DNA of 64,000 nt from Cognatiyoonia sediminum (GCF_900129845.1 NZ_FQXB01000007.1:62001-126000); one strand, 5' to 3'; shown: positions 24,742 to 34,956, numbered from the stretch's first letter. The notes: generated by a model from the sequence alone, not told the origin. Program-made: numbers and translations.

Positions 24742-25620
24742 ATGCATAGCTACCTTCGCCATTTGGCCAACTTCGCCCGAATTGTCGAAGCGGGGTCGAT
24801 GAAATCAGCCTCTGAGGCACTCGGGATATCACCTTCAGGACTGAGTGACTCAGTAAAGTTGTTGGAAAACCGGTTTGGTACGTCATTGCTCATCCGCCAC
24901 AAATTGGGTGTGACACCGACCACAGAAGGTGAGCGTGTCTATGCTTCTGCGTCTGGGATCGTGGACCTCATGAATGAGGCGCTAGGCCCTGATGCTTCTG
25001 ACGAGTTGGACCAAGCATGTCGGATAAGTGTACCGACAGAAATTGCAAATACCTGCTTCGGCTCGGTTGTCCGGTATTTGGTCAAGCACCACCCTCGATT
25101 GTCATTGAAGATCTTTGCTGAGGATGAATTGATCGATCACAGTAGATTTGCACGAGACTACTTTCTGCGAATTGCACCAACATTTCCTCAAGAACAAGAG
25201 CTGCGGACTGTATGGACAGGTAAGGCGAACGCCATCCTGGTTGCGAGTGCAGAACTGATTTCGGAGGAAGACGCAAACAACATCAAACGCATTTCCGAAC
25301 TGCCCGCTATTGTCGACGCGGAGCGAAGTCGACCCTTTCAGTACCGCCTATCAAATCCAAAGGGTGTCGTAACCTGCGCATCCGCGATCGGAGTTTCTCA
25401 TCCGTCTGCGCAGCTTCGCCTTGCCTGTCAGGGATTGGGTGTAACAGGTTGTATTGATCTTTGCGCCGCGGGACTCATAGAAGCGGGACTGCTGCGTCAA
25501 GTGCTCTCAAACCGCTTTGGAGTTCCTTTAGAAATCCGTCTGATGACACCGCACCGCCGAAAAATGCGATCTGATGCCGCTCTCCGGGATGCGATGAACC
25601 AATTGGAAATCCCAACATAA
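24742..25620 (+). CDS. LysR-family transcriptional regulator
   Basis: 292 residues. Winged helix at the N-terminus: HLANFARIVEAGSMKSASEA, LGISPSGLSDSVKLLENRFG and TSLLIRHKLGVTPTTEGERV. The effector domain follows (about 90-290). Divergent from the APCDD1-like pseudogene, so it may once have controlled it. Recognition-helix residues SGLSDSV differ from the more usual AVSRQI, placing it outside the GcvA-like group. Confidence 0.85.
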   Translation: MHSYLRHLANFARIVEAGSMKSASEALGISPSGLSDSVKLLENRFGTSLLIRHKLGVTPTTEGERVYASASGIVDLMNEALGPDASDELDQACRISVPTEIANTCFGSVVRYLVKHHPRLSLKIFAEDELIDHSRFARDYFLRIAPTFPQEQELRTVWTGKANAILVASAELISEEDANNIKRISELPAIVDAERSRPFQYRLSNPKGVVTCASAIGVSHPSAQLRLACQGLGVTGCIDLCAAGLIEAGLLRQVLSNRFGVPLEIRLMTPHRRKMRSDAALRDAMNQLEIPT

Positions 25621-25689
25621 CCAACTAAGCTTATGGCAGTCTTCAGAACCTCAGGTTCAAAGACTAAGCTGCGGTTCTGCCGGCAAACT

Positions 25690-26223
25690 TCACCGCTCAA
25701 ACCAAATAACCACATCACCAATGTCAGCCCCAAACCGCTTCACATAAGCGCGGTTCAGCAAGCGGTCGCCTGAAAGCAACCACATCCAATCGTCAAAGAC
25801 GACGCGGATCGTTTCAACTGTCCCATCTGCGGACGGCACAGGCAAATCAATCTCATATTGCCAGTTGAACCGATTGTCCTGCTCAACCCCCGTCGCAACG
25901 CCAATCACACCTGGCGCCGTACCTTGCCAACTATCAGGCCCAGTCTTCACCAGCGACCATATACGTTGCTCCGTCGCACCATCCTCATAAACGAAGTCTT
26001 CAACCAGCGTCAGCGTTTCACCATCCCAGTTGCCATTGATGGTTACGACAAAACTGCGACGGACCGTGCCCAGAATGTCCTGAAACTGCCCGTAAGCCAC
26101 CAATTCGCCAACAAAGAATTCCTCAAGGTTCAACTTGCGATCACTCAACGTCGGGTCGTCAAATGACGGTTTTCCAGTGCAAGCGGCGAGTGTCAGGCCG
26201 ACAAAGGCTAGGATCAGGCGCAT
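25690..26223 (-). CDS. DUF3833 lipoprotein
   Basis: 177 residues. Signal peptide with lipobox LTLAACTGK (Cys15). The body has LNLEEFFVGELVAYGQFQDI, VVTINGNWDGETLTLVEDFV and DDWMWLLSGDRLLNRAYVKR, which match DUF3833. Probably anchored in a membrane facing the periplasm; function unknown. Divergent from ttcA. Confidence 0.88.
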   Translation of the reverse strand: MRLILAFVGLTLAACTGKPSFDDPTLSDRKLNLEEFFVGELVAYGQFQDILGTVRRSFVVTINGNWDGETLTLVEDFVYEDGATEQRIWSLVKTGPDSWQGTAPGVIGVATGVEQDNRFNWQYEIDLPVPSADGTVETIRVVFDDWMWLLSGDRLLNRAYVKRFGADIGDVVIWFER

Positions 26224-26325
26224 GGGGTGGTCTCCTTCTTTCCTCTTCTACGGACGACGTCCGCAAACGGACCACTTCAGCACTTTCCACTTGGAGAACT
26301 GCGCCACTCGCGCTAGGGCCATGCC

Positions 26326-27171
26326 ATGCTCGACGACAACACAGATATTCACCCGCTGTTCCACGGTGCTCCGACAACGACGGAGTTCAAAAAGCTGCGC
26401 AAGCGCATCGTGCGATATACCCGTGAAGCAATCGAACAATACGGCATGATCGAACGCGATGCCCGTTGGCTGGTCTGCCTGTCCGGGGGCAAAGACAGCT
26501 ACACCCTTCTTGCCGTCTTGCACGAGCTGAAATGGCGTGGCCTTCTCCCCGTCGATATCCTCGCCTGCAACCTCGATCAGGGTCAGCCGAATTTCCCAGC
26601 AACTGTTCTGCCAGAGTTTCTGGAAAAGATGCAGGTGCCCCACCGTATCGAATACCAAGACACCTATTCCATCGTCGTCGATAAGGTGCCGCAAGGCCGC
26701 ACCTACTGCGCGATGTGTTCCCGCTTGCGCCGTGGTAACCTTTATCGCATCGCCCGCGAAGAAGGCTGCTCCGCTGTCGTCCTCGGCCACCATCGTGATG
26801 ACATACTCGAGACGTTCTTTATGAACCTCTTCCACGGCGGCCGCCTGGCCACGATGCCGCCGAAGCTGGTGAATGAAGAAGGCGACCTCTACGTCTACCG
26901 CCCACTCGCCCATGTGGCCGAAGAGGATTGCGAAAAATTCGCGCGTGCGATGAACTATCCAATCATCCCATGCGACCTCTGCGGCTCCCAAGACGGGCTG
27001 CAACGCCAACAAGTGAAACAAATCCTCGACGGCTGGGAGAAAAACAGCCCCGGTCGTCGACAGGTTATGTTTCGCAGCTTAATGAACGCGCGGCCAAGTC
27101 ACCTTCTTGACCCGAAACTCTTTGATTTTGCGGGGCTAGAGTTGAGCGGGAAAAACCCCGAATCTACTTGA
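26326..27171 (+). CDS. ttcA: tRNA 2-thiocytidine(32) synthetase TtcA
   Basis: 281 residues. PP-loop ATP site SGGKDS (53-58), Cys pair CAMC (128 and 131) and Cys216 in [14 protein letters not shown], the three cysteines that hold the [4Fe-4S] cluster. [20 protein letters not shown] is the family signature. It thiolates C32 in certain tRNAs. It directly precedes yidC (62-base gap to its start) on the same strand. Confidence 0.95.
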   Translation: MLDDNTDIHPLFHGAPTTTEFKKLRKRIVRYTREAIEQYGMIERDARWLVCLSGGKDSYTLLAVLHELKWRGLLPVDILACNLDQGQPNFPATVLPEFLEKMQVPHRIEYQDTYSIVVDKVPQGRTYCAMCSRLRRGNLYRIAREEGCSAVVLGHHRDDILETFFMNLFHGGRLATMPPKLVNEEGDLYVYRPLAHVAEEDCEKFARAMNYPIIPCDLCGSQDGLQRQQVKQILDGWEKNSPGRRQVMFRSLMNARPSHLLDPKLFDFAGLELSGKNPEST

Positions 27172-27233
27172 CCTTTTCGCCCCAGACAGGTTGAACCAAC
27201 CCCACTGTTTTCAGCAACTGGGTGGTTCCTTTC

Positions 27234-29030
27234 ATGGACGAGCAGAATAGAAACCTAATCCTCGCTACTGCGTTGAGTTTCTTAGTTATTCTCGTATGGT
27301 TCTGGCTATTCCCGCCAGAAGAAGTGCAACCACCTGTCGAAGATGCATCCGTCGCAACGCAGAACGTTGACGCAACCTTGCCAACCGCAAGCGGAACCGA
27401 AACGACAACAACCACCGTCGCACCATCCGAAGATGTGGTCGAAGCAGGCCGGATCGACATTGAGACTGGTAAGCTTCTGGGCTCGATTTCCCTACAAGGT
27501 GGCCGTATCGATGACCTGTCCCTGCTCGGCTATCAAGAGACCATCGAAGAGGGCTCCCCAACCGTCAAACTGCTCAAGCCAGAAGGGGAACGCGAGGCTT
27601 ATTTCGCCGCTTACGGCTGGATCGGCCTTGATGGGCTAACTGCAGTCCCGACACCAGAAACACTCTGGTCTTTGGAAAGCGGTGAAACCCTGACCGTCGA
27701 TACACCGGTCACGCTGGTTTGGGATAACGGCGAAGGTCAAACCTTCCGCCGCACGATCTCTGTTGATGAAGAGTTCATGTTCACCGTTACGCAAAGCGTT
27801 GAAAACAACGGCGCCGACATCACGGCGCGGCCGTACGGCCTTTTGCGTCGATATGGTGAACCTTCCGATCTAAAGAACTTCTTCATCTTGCATGAAGGTC
27901 TCGTCCGGATGAGCGATGGCGAATTGGAAGAAACCGACTATGACGACATCGTTGATTACACCGAGAACGAAGGCCGGATCGACGTCGCTGAACAAGGCTG
28001 GATCGGCTGGACAGACCATTATTGGATGACAACCCTGATCCCTGATCCAGGCACAGGTTTCCGCTCAGAAACACGGTACTTCGCTAACCGCGACATCTAT
28101 CAGGCCGAGGCCGTTCTGGCGCCGATGACAATTGCGGCTGGCACAACGTCAGAGATCACCACCCACCTCTTTGCCGGTGCTAAAGAATGGGACGCGATCC
28201 GCGCTTACGAAGAAGAAGGCGTTGAAGGCTTCCTTGACAGCATCGACTGGGGTTGGTTCTTCTTCCTGACCAAGCCGATTTTCTGGCTGCTGCACACACT
28301 GAACGTCATGATCGGCAACATGGGATGGGCGATCATCGCGCTGACCTTTGTGATCAAGCTGATCGTACTGCCGCTGGCCTATAAGTCCTATGTCTCCATG
28401 GCGAAGATGAAAGAGCTTCAGCCAGAAATGGAAGCGCTGAAAGAGCGGGTCGGCGAAGACCGTCAGGCGATGCAGCAAGGCATGATGAAGCTCTATAAAG
28501 ACAACAAGGTCAATCCGGCATCCGGCTGTTTGCCGATCCTGATCCAGATCCCGATCTTCTTCTCGCTCTACAAGGTGATCTTCGTCACGATCGAATTGCG
28601 CCACGCGCCATGGATCGGCTGGATCAAAGACCTGTCTGCGCCGGACCCGTCGTCGATCTTCAACATGTTTGGCCTGTTCCCATGGGACGCACCTGAACCA
28701 ACATCATTCATGGCGCTGATCTTCATCGGTATCCTTCCGATCCTTCTGGGTATCTCCATGTGGCTTCAGCAAAAGCTGAACCCGGCCCCAACCGATCCAA
28801 CGCAAAAGATGATCTTCGCATGGATGCCATGGGTCTTCATGTTCATGCTGGGCGGCTTCGCCTCCGGTCTGGTGATCTACTGGATCGCGAACAACGTGAT
28901 TACCTTTATTCAGCAATACTCGATCATGCGATCCGTCGGCGCGAAGCCGGATATCTTCGGCAACATCCGAGATGGCTTCAAGCGCGCCTCGAAACCGGAT
29001 GCGGACGATAGCAAATCAAAGGGCAAGTGA
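27234..29030 (+). CDS. yidC: Membrane protein insertase YidC
   Basis: 598 residues. Starts MDEQNRNLILATALSFLVIL with the N-terminal membrane anchor, then a low-complexity Thr-rich linker, a periplasmic P1 domain (about 65-340), and five C-terminal membrane segments, with KELQPEMEALKERVGEDR and the helix NPASGCLPILIQIPIFFSLY. I use the second Met, as in homologs. It inserts inner-membrane proteins with or without Sec. It forms an operon with MOSC, engB and argB through overlapping start and stop codons. Confidence 0.97.
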   Translation: MDEQNRNLILATALSFLVILVWFWLFPPEEVQPPVEDASVATQNVDATLPTASGTETTTTTVAPSEDVVEAGRIDIETGKLLGSISLQGGRIDDLSLLGYQETIEEGSPTVKLLKPEGEREAYFAAYGWIGLDGLTAVPTPETLWSLESGETLTVDTPVTLVWDNGEGQTFRRTISVDEEFMFTVTQSVENNGADITARPYGLLRRYGEPSDLKNFFILHEGLVRMSDGELEETDYDDIVDYTENEGRIDVAEQGWIGWTDHYWMTTLIPDPGTGFRSETRYFANRDIYQAEAVLAPMTIAAGTTSEITTHLFAGAKEWDAIRAYEEEGVEGFLDSIDWGWFFFLTKPIFWLLHTLNVMIGNMGWAIIALTFVIKLIVLPLAYKSYVSMAKMKELQPEMEALKERVGEDRQAMQQGMMKLYKDNKVNPASGCLPILIQIPIFFSLYKVIFVTIELRHAPWIGWIKDLSAPDPSSIFNMFGLFPWDAPEPTSFMALIFIGILPILLGISMWLQQKLNPAPTDPTQKMIFAWMPWVFMFMLGGFASGLVIYWIANNVITFIQQYSIMRSVGAKPDIFGNIRDGFKRASKPDADDSKSKGK

Positions 29031-29785
29031 TGTTCACAGTCTCGGACCTTTGGCGCTACCCCATCAAGAGCCACGGCCGAGAACACATCGACACCGTGGA
29101 GCTTACAGCGGGCCAAACAATGCCGTGGGATCGGCATTGGGCGGTCACGCACGGGGACAGCAAATTTGATGCGGACAACCCCGCTTGGGTCATGTGCCGG
29201 AACTTTATGATCGGAGCCAGCACCCCCAGCCTTGCCGGTATCTCGGCCGAGTTGGACGCCGAGAAAGAGGCGTTGACCCTTCGGCACAGCAAACTTGGTG
29301 AGCTAACCTTCTGGCCTGACAAGGCCGAGGATCATACACGTTTCCTCGATTGGGTCCGCCCCATCTGCCCTGCGGATCAAAGGCAACCTTTCGGATTGGC
29401 CGCCGTTCCCAATCGCGGCATGACGGACACGGACTACCCAACCGTTTCAATCATGACCAACGCAAGCCACCGCGCTGTCGAAGGGCGCATTGGTCGCCCT
29501 CTTGAGCGCGAACGCTGGCGCGGCAACATCTGGCTCGATGGGCCAGCACTTTGGGAAGAATTTGAATGGATCGGCAAACGCATCCAGATCGGCGGTGCGG
29601 TCCTGGAAGTCATCGAACCCATCCAACGTTGCAAACACACCATGGCCAACCCTGCGTCCGGCGTTAGAGACACCGACACTCTGGCCGCGCTGAACGAAGG
29701 CTTTGGCCATCAAGATTTTGGCGTCTACGCAACCGTGGTGGACAGCGGCAGCGTCTCCTGCGGCGATACGGCAAAGGTGATCTAA
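29030..29785 (+). CDS. MOSC-domain protein
   Basis: 251 residues. MOSC N-terminal beta-barrel: VSDLWRYPIKSHGREHIDTV and MPWDRHWAVTH. The catalytic MOSC part carries Cys in VIEPIQRCKHTMANP, the conserved position that binds sulfur or the molybdenum cofactor in this superfamily (MOCOS C-terminus, mARC). It probably handles molybdenum-cofactor sulfur or acts in N-oxide reduction; no partner reductase is fused. The start ATG overlaps the yidC stop codon. Confidence 0.9.
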   Translation: MFTVSDLWRYPIKSHGREHIDTVELTAGQTMPWDRHWAVTHGDSKFDADNPAWVMCRNFMIGASTPSLAGISAELDAEKEALTLRHSKLGELTFWPDKAEDHTRFLDWVRPICPADQRQPFGLAAVPNRGMTDTDYPTVSIMTNASHRAVEGRIGRPLERERWRGNIWLDGPALWEEFEWIGKRIQIGGAVLEVIEPIQRCKHTMANPASGVRDTDTLAALNEGFGHQDFGVYATVVDSGSVSCGDTAKVI

Positions 29786-30435
29786 TGGACCTTACCTTCC
29801 CACTCGTAGTAGAGCCAGACGCAGACGCACTCGAAAAAGGCCGGCTCCTGTTTGCAGGCGAAACCGACTTTCTCAAAGGCGTCGTGGCCATGTCCGGCCT
29901 GCCCCCCGCAGATCGGGTGGAGGTTTGCTTCGCTGGCCGCTCTAACGTCGGCAAATCCTCTTTGATCAATGCGCTCACAGGGCGCAAGGGCCTTGCCCGC
30001 GCCTCCAACACGCCTGGCCGCACGCAAGAAATCAACTTCTTCACCGCCCGCGACCGCTATATCGTCGACCTGCCCGGCTATGGCTTTGCCAACGCGCCCG
30101 TGGCGGTGGTCGAAAAATGGCAGAACCTGCTTAAACAATACCTCTCCGGCCGCCAAACCCTGCGCCGTGTCTTCGTGCTGATCGACGCCCGCCACGGGGC
30201 CAAAGCAGTGGATGAGGAGATCATGACCCTCTTGGACAAATCCGCTGTGACCTTCCAAGTGGTGATGACCAAGATCGACAAGGTCAAAAAGGGCGCGCTC
30301 GACGACGCGCTTGCCAAAACCCGCAAAGCGCTGTCAAAACACCCCGCAGCCTATCCTGAGCTGATCTTGACCAGCTCGGAAAAGGGGGAAGGCATACCCA
30401 CCCTTCGGGCGATTATCGCAGGGATCGACGCATGA
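29785..30435 (+). CDS. engB: Ribosome-biogenesis GTPase EngB (YihA/YsxC)
   Basis: 216 residues. G1 GRSNVGKS (51-58), G2 region [13 protein letters not shown]3 DLPGYG, G4 MTKIDK and G5 TSSEKGEG are all present. Needed for assembly of the 50S subunit and cell division in many bacteria. The ATG overlaps the MOSC stop, and the gene overlaps argB by 4 bases, so translation is coupled. Confidence 0.96.
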   Translation: MDLTFPLVVEPDADALEKGRLLFAGETDFLKGVVAMSGLPPADRVEVCFAGRSNVGKSSLINALTGRKGLARASNTPGRTQEINFFTARDRYIVDLPGYGFANAPVAVVEKWQNLLKQYLSGRQTLRRVFVLIDARHGAKAVDEEIMTLLDKSAVTFQVVMTKIDKVKKGALDDALAKTRKALSKHPAAYPELILTSSEKGEGIPTLRAIIAGIDA

Positions 30436-31289
30436 GGACGCAAGACATGGACCTTGATTGGACCGCCACCGCCAAAACACTCAGCCAAGCCCTGCCCTAC
30501 ATGCAGCGCTATGCCGGTGCGACCGTGGTGATCAAGCTTGGCGGCCACGCCATGGGCAGCGACGAAGCGATGGCCGAGTTCGCCCGCGACGTCGTGCTGA
30601 TGCGGCAGGTCGGCGTGAACCCCGTGATCGTCCACGGCGGCGGTCCGATGATCAACGCGCTTCTCGATAAACTCGACATCCAGTCCGAGTTTGTGAACGG
30701 CAAACGGGTCACGGACCAGGACACGATGGACGTTGTGGAAATGGTGCTGTCCGGTCAGGTAAACAATCGGCTGGTGCAGGCAATCAACACCCAAGGCGGC
30801 AAGGCTGTCGGTCTGTCCGGTAAGGACGCAAACCTGATCACCTGTGACATCGCCGACCCAGCCCTCGGCCTTGTCGGCACACCCAGCAAGGTGGAAACAA
30901 CCATCTTGAGCGATCTCTTCGCTGCTGGCGCGATTCCCGTCATCGCCCCGCTTGGCGTCGGCCCCTACGGTAAAACGATGAACATCAACGGCGACACCGC
31001 CGCCGGTGCCATTGCGGGCGCTTTGAAGGCGGATCGCCTTTTGCTGTTGACCGATGTGGAAGGGGTCAAAGACAAAGACGGCGCGGTGCTAACTGAAATC
31101 AACGCGCTCAAAATCTCTGACCTTATCGCGGATGGCACCATCGCGGGCGGCATGATCCCTAAAACCGAAACCGCAACAAAGGCGATCAAGGAAGGCGTCC
31201 GCGCCGTTGTCATCCTTGATGGCCGCGCACCTAACGCCTGCTTGCTTGAGCTTTTCACCGATCACGGCGCTGGATCGCTTATCCGCTAA
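30432..31289 (+). CDS. argB: Acetylglutamate kinase
   Basis: 285 residues (280 from the Met at 30447). [40 protein letters not shown], and the late [20 protein letters not shown] and [16 protein letters not shown] are family signatures. It phosphorylates N-acetylglutamate in arginine synthesis. An N-terminal helix (ALPYMQRY) of the kind linked to hexameric, arginine-inhibited enzymes is present. Last gene of the yidC operon. Confidence 0.96.
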   Translation: MRTQDMDLDWTATAKTLSQALPYMQRYAGATVVIKLGGHAMGSDEAMAEFARDVVLMRQVGVNPVIVHGGGPMINALLDKLDIQSEFVNGKRVTDQDTMDVVEMVLSGQVNNRLVQAINTQGGKAVGLSGKDANLITCDIADPALGLVGTPSKVETTILSDLFAAGAIPVIAPLGVGPYGKTMNINGDTAAGAIAGALKADRLLLLTDVEGVKDKDGAVLTEINALKISDLIADGTIAGGMIPKTETATKAIKEGVRAVVILDGRAPNACLLELFTDHGAGSLIR

Positions 31290-31358
31290 GGTCACGAAAC
31301 TCTGACTATGCGCAGCAACGCTACCGTGCTTTGCTGTAGCCATAGTTGGAGAGATTTC

Positions 31359-31859
31359 ATGACCAAAACACCTTTCGCATTCGTCCTTACACTCACGGCC
31401 ACCCCCGCACTCGCCATTGACCCCAGCCTTGTCAGAAAATGGCAAGCGGACGGTGCTGATATGGCCTCCGTTCTGGCAAAACAAATGAACGCCCAAGCCA
31501 CCTATCTCAGCGGCCAAACCATCATGGACATTGATGAATTCGGAAACCTGACCCTACTATCTGACAACATGACATACGCGATCCAAGCGCCAGAAATGCC
31601 CGCGATGGAGGTCAGCGTGAACGGCTTCTCCGAAGGCGCCATGAACGCCAACGATGGCCACAATTACCGCGCGGTCGCGGCACAATATTCGCTTGTCGGG
31701 TCCGCCGAGGTTTTCGGCCAACGAATGGACATCCCAATCACCCAAGCCGATGGCGGCTGGGGCACCTCAACCGGCATATACGGCTGTACCGACACCGGCA
31801 TTGCCTTTGAAGCCAATGAGCTGGGAACCATCCCTCGGTCTTGGACACGGCTGGAGTAG
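31359..31859 (+). CDS. Exported protein of unknown function
   Basis: 166 residues from the ATG at 31359, preceded by GGAGAG. A signal peptide MTKTPFAFVLTLTATPALA with cleavage near ALA-ID. The mature part has no motif I recognise; it carries one Cys (IYGCTDTG) and has regions such as MDIDEFGNLTLLSDNMTYAI. It sits between argB and the ferredoxin-like gene. Probably periplasmic. Confidence 0.75.
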   Translation: MTKTPFAFVLTLTATPALAIDPSLVRKWQADGADMASVLAKQMNAQATYLSGQTIMDIDEFGNLTLLSDNMTYAIQAPEMPAMEVSVNGFSEGAMNANDGHNYRAVAAQYSLVGSAEVFGQRMDIPITQADGGWGTSTGIYGCTDTGIAFEANELGTIPRSWTRLE

Positions 31860-31901
31860 TTTTACCTTTCCGCCACGCGCAAGGCTGCTAGACTTCGCGT
31901 C

Positions 31902-32513
31902 GTGACAGAAGATGACCTCGCCCGCGCCCTTGCACCGCACCACCTGACATCGTTGGGCCATTGCCCGATGGAGGGCGGTACCTTGTGCCTTATCGGGCCG
32001 GATGAACCCACCTTCTGGCCCGCCTTCAAACAAAGCCCTGAATACCAAGACGGCGACACCAACCCGATGGACCGCTGGTCGCTGCGCGTCCTAACGGAAG
32101 TTGCACAAGACCTCGGCGCGAAACCGTTCTTCCCGTTTCAAGGTCCGCCGTACCGTCCGTTCCAGACATGGGCGCTGCAAACTGGCCGCTTTGCCAACTC
32201 TGCCATCGGTTTTCTGGCTCATGACGAACGCGGGCTCTTTGCCTCTTTCCGGGGGGCGCTTTGGCTGCCCGCCCTTTGGCCCCTTGCCCCAAACACGGCC
32301 CCTGCTCTTTCCGCCACAGCGATGTGCGCAGCCGCCTGCCCCGTCGATGCCTTGGCTGACGGCTACGATGTGGCGGCCTGCAAAACGCACGTCGCCTCGC
32401 CACAGGGGCAAGACTGCCGCAAAGGCGGCTGCCTGTCGCGCCGCGCCTGCGCTATTGGGCGCGACCGTCGGCTGCCTGAACAATCCGCGTTCCATATGAA
32501 AGCCTTCCTATGA
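31902..32513 (+). CDS. Ferredoxin-like protein with Cys-rich C-terminus
   Basis: 203 residues from GTG at 31902. N-terminal HHLTSLGHCPMEGGTLCLIG and FQTWALQTGRFANSAIGFLA resemble the proteins annotated as ferredoxin in Rhodobacteraceae. The C-terminal part has CAAACPVDAL, then Cys residues in AACKTH, DCRKGGC and RRACAIG, enough for an iron-sulfur cluster although the spacing is not a standard 2x[4Fe-4S] ferredoxin. Overlaps the next gene by 4 bases. Confidence 0.75.
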   Translation: MTEDDLARALAPHHLTSLGHCPMEGGTLCLIGPDEPTFWPAFKQSPEYQDGDTNPMDRWSLRVLTEVAQDLGAKPFFPFQGPPYRPFQTWALQTGRFANSAIGFLAHDERGLFASFRGALWLPALWPLAPNTAPALSATAMCAAACPVDALADGYDVAACKTHVASPQGQDCRKGGCLSRRACAIGRDRRLPEQSAFHMKAFL

Positions 32514-33001
32514 CCAAGCGCCTGATCCTGATCCGCCATGCGAAATCCGGCTGGGATGATCCCTTCGCCGATGATCACCAAAGGGTGCTGACCGAGCGGG
32601 GCCGCAAAGCATCTGCCACTATAGGCAATTGGCTGCGCCGGATGGATTACCTGCCCGACCGGATGCTGGTCTCCGACGCCGCCCGCACCAAGGAAACCGC
32701 CGAGCTTTTGTTCGGAGCGCTTGGCTGCAACGCCTCTGTCGTGTTCAAGCCGATGCTCTACCACGCCAGCCCCGACACGATCCTTGATCTAATCTTGCGC
32801 GAAACGGACGAGACCATCGCCGTCATCGGCCACAACCCCGGCATCGCCATGCTGGCCCATGGGTTGGTGAAGGACCGCCCCAAGCACGACCGCTTCAGCG
32901 ACTATCCAACCTGTGCGACGACAGTGATTGATTTTGAGGCGGGGGTGCGGATTGGTCAGGGACGCTGCCTGGATTTCATTGTGCCGCGGGATTTGGGGTA
33001 A
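32510..33001 (+). CDS. SixA-like histidine phosphatase
   Basis: 163 residues. The phosphohistidine motif LILIRHAKSGWDD is at the N-terminus; TERGRKASATIGNWLRRM, VSDAARTKETAEL and AVIGHNPGIAMLAHGL complete the branch-2 histidine phosphatase fold. SixA in E. coli dephosphorylates phosphohistidine signalling proteins; the target here is unknown. Translationally coupled to the ferredoxin-like gene. Confidence 0.9.
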   Translation: MTKRLILIRHAKSGWDDPFADDHQRVLTERGRKASATIGNWLRRMDYLPDRMLVSDAARTKETAELLFGALGCNASVVFKPMLYHASPDTILDLILRETDETIAVIGHNPGIAMLAHGLVKDRPKHDRFSDYPTCATTVIDFEAGVRIGQGRCLDFIVPRDLG

Positions 33002-33007
33002 TTCAGC

Positions 33008-33289
33008 ATGGCAGAAAAGACTTGGAATTCCGTGCACGATGCGCTTCGCTTTTCCATTTTTGGCTTTGTCGTATCCGCCTTGCTAAGCATTGTGTTTCTG
33101 ACACTTTCCGATCTCAGAAGGGCGGAGCTAATTGAACTTGGCTTAAGCACTATGGAGCAGATTGATGATCCCAAACTGGCAACTTTCCTGAGATACGCGA
33201 ATTGGAGCATGACCGCTGCCAGTCTTTTCTTCATCTGGATCACGTATTTTGGAGTGAGACACTTGGTTAGGAAAGCCAGAGTAGGTTGA
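33008..33289 (+). CDS. Small two-helix membrane protein, unknown
   Basis: 93 residues with two hydrophobic segments, about 14-35 (FSIFGFVVSALLSIVFLTLS) and 66-85 (NWSMTAASLFFIWITYFGVR). No family recognised. The DNA is less G+C-rich than the upstream gene. It begins 6 bases after the sixA-like stop. Confidence 0.6.
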   Translation: MAEKTWNSVHDALRFSIFGFVVSALLSIVFLTLSDLRRAELIELGLSTMEQIDDPKLATFLRYANWSMTAASLFFIWITYFGVRHLVRKARVG

Positions 33290-33302
33290 TCATTCAGACC
33301 AA

Positions 33303-33445
33303 GCCGAACCAACACCTGACCGTGGGCTGGTGTTCCGCCCTCCCTCCGACAGCGCTTAATGGTCGCCAAGCACATTCCACAGACTTTCTGAAATCAACAG
33401 AACCCTAAACACCAGACCGCAGGTACGGTCAGGTGTTGGTTCGGC
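33303..33445. repeat. 143-base element with 21-base perfect inverted ends
   Basis: The arm at 33303-33323 (GCCGAACCAACACCTGACCG + T) is the exact reverse complement of 33425-33445. The 101-base middle has no coding frame. It lies in the gene-free gap between the small membrane protein and the exported pseudogene. It may be a miniature mobile element or an RNA hairpin. No target duplication was seen. Confidence 0.6.
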
Positions 33446-33533
33446 GCGCTTCGCGCTTGATCCCGAACCTGAACAGCGCAACAAAAATTGAGAACGTCAA
33501 AGACGTCAAAAATCGCTATTGAGGTTTCTTCAA

Positions 33534-34193
33534 ATGCACGGAAAATCCAAGCCCCGAAATCTAATCGCAGCTTTAGTTCTTGCTTCGATTATCGCGCCTC
33601 CTTCCCACATCAATGCGCAAAACTTGAGTTTCGCCGATTAAGAAGAACTGTCCGCATTTACGGATAAAGTCATGGGTGCCGACGTTCTGGTCGTAGCGCC
33701 AAAACGCGACCAACTACACTTCTCGGGATCGATCTTGAAGCTCCTAAAAACCGTCAGCGAGGCCGAGAACAACTCGTTAGGTTTCCAGCATGACGTCCTC
33801 ATCCTGCTTGCGTCCGCTCAGTTCGTCGAAGGGGAGCCAATCCCAAGCCAGTTGACCGATTTCAACGATAAAGGTCTCTCTAACGCTATCTCCAGTTTGG
33901 TCGTCACCGACCCGCTGTGCAACATTTTGGACGTTGATACCGAAGATGGTCGAAGCGTTCTAACCGTTCTGGCAAATGCAGAAGACACAGACCCTTTCAA
34001 CGTCGAACTCTGCTACCTTCAAGGGATATCGAAAACCATGGGCAACGATATTCAACAGGACAATGATCTCGGCATCGGCAAGGCCTTGATCGACATATTC
34101 TCTGAGTTTCAATATCCGCTCCAAGGCATTTCCCACAAAAAAAGCCGAGCCCGCAGGCCCGGCTTTCCCTTAATTCTCAGACCCGATCAGTGA
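33534..34193 (+). pseudogene. Exported protein of unknown function, broken by an in-frame TAA
   Basis: The ATG at 33534 opens a signal peptide, RNLIAALVLASIIAPPSHIN then AQ; TAA at 33639-33641 follows the 35th codon, and the same frame then continues open to 34193. The mature part is acidic, with NSLGFQHDVLILLASAQFVE and SLVVTDPLCNILDVDTEDGR. The last residues ([18 protein letters not shown]) are read through the aap terminator, so the original stop may have been lost too. Family not recognised. Confidence 0.55.
34137..34167 (-). terminator. Intrinsic terminator of the aap operon
   Basis: On the reverse strand, AAAGCCGGGC, a short loop, then GCTCGGCTTT and a run of T, 20 bases after the aapP stop codon. 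Confidence 0.8.
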
Positions 34194-34951
34194 CCGATAA
34201 TCTGGCTCAGGAACAACTGCGTCCGTTCGGACTGCGGGTTGTTAAAGAACTCTTCTGGCTCGTTCTGTTCTACGATCTGGCCTTGGTCCATAAAGATCAC
34301 GCGGTTCGCAACCTGACGGGCAAAGCCCATCTCGTGCGTGACGCAAAGCATGGTCATGCCTTCCTCAGCCAGTTCAATCATGGTGTCGAGCACCTCTTTG
34401 ATCATCTCTGGGTCAAGCGCCGATGTCGGCTCGTCAAACAGCATGATCCGTGGCTTCATGCACAAGGACCGCGCAATCGCGACGCGCTGCTGCTGACCAC
34501 CAGACAGCTGGCCAGGATACTTCATCGCCTGATCTGGGATCTTCACCTTCTCAAGGAAATGCATCGCTGTTTCTTCCGCCTCTTTCTTTGGCGTCTTGCG
34601 CACCCAGATCGGGGCCAGCGTGCAGTTCTCCAAAATCGTCAGATGCGGGAAGAGGTTAAAGTGCTGGAAGCACATGCCAACCTCTGACCGGATCTTGTCG
34701 ATGTTCTTCAGGTCAGAGGACAGCTCTGTCCCATCCACGATGATGTCGCCCGCCTGATGTTCTTCCAGACGGTTGATGCACCGGATCAACGTCGACTTAC
34801 CCGAACCGGATGGACCACAGATAACGATCCGCTCGCCTCGGTTCACTGTCAGATTGACGTCGCGCAGCACGTGGAACGTGCCATACCACTTGTTCATCTG
34901 GTTGATTTGGATCGCGACCTCGTCGCTCACTTTCATTTGTGTTTGTGCCAT
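34187..34951 (-). CDS. aapP: General L-amino-acid ABC transporter, ATPase
   Basis: 254 residues. Walker [10 protein letters not shown], signature [15 protein letters not shown], Walker [15 protein letters not shown] and switch His in VTHEMGFAR. It belongs to the polar-amino-acid ATPase group ([17 protein letters not shown]). It powers uptake of a broad range of L-amino acids. Last gene of aapJQMP. Confidence 0.95.
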   Translation of the reverse strand: MAQTQMKVSDEVAIQINQMNKWYGTFHVLRDVNLTVNRGERIVICGPSGSGKSTLIRCINRLEEHQAGDIIVDGTELSSDLKNIDKIRSEVGMCFQHFNLFPHLTILENCTLAPIWVRKTPKKEAEETAMHFLEKVKIPDQAMKYPGQLSGGQQQRVAIARSLCMKPRIMLFDEPTSALDPEMIKEVLDTMIELAEEGMTMLCVTHEMGFARQVANRVIFMDQGQIVEQNEPEEFFNNPQSERTQLFLSQIIGH

Positions 34952-34956
34952 GGGGA

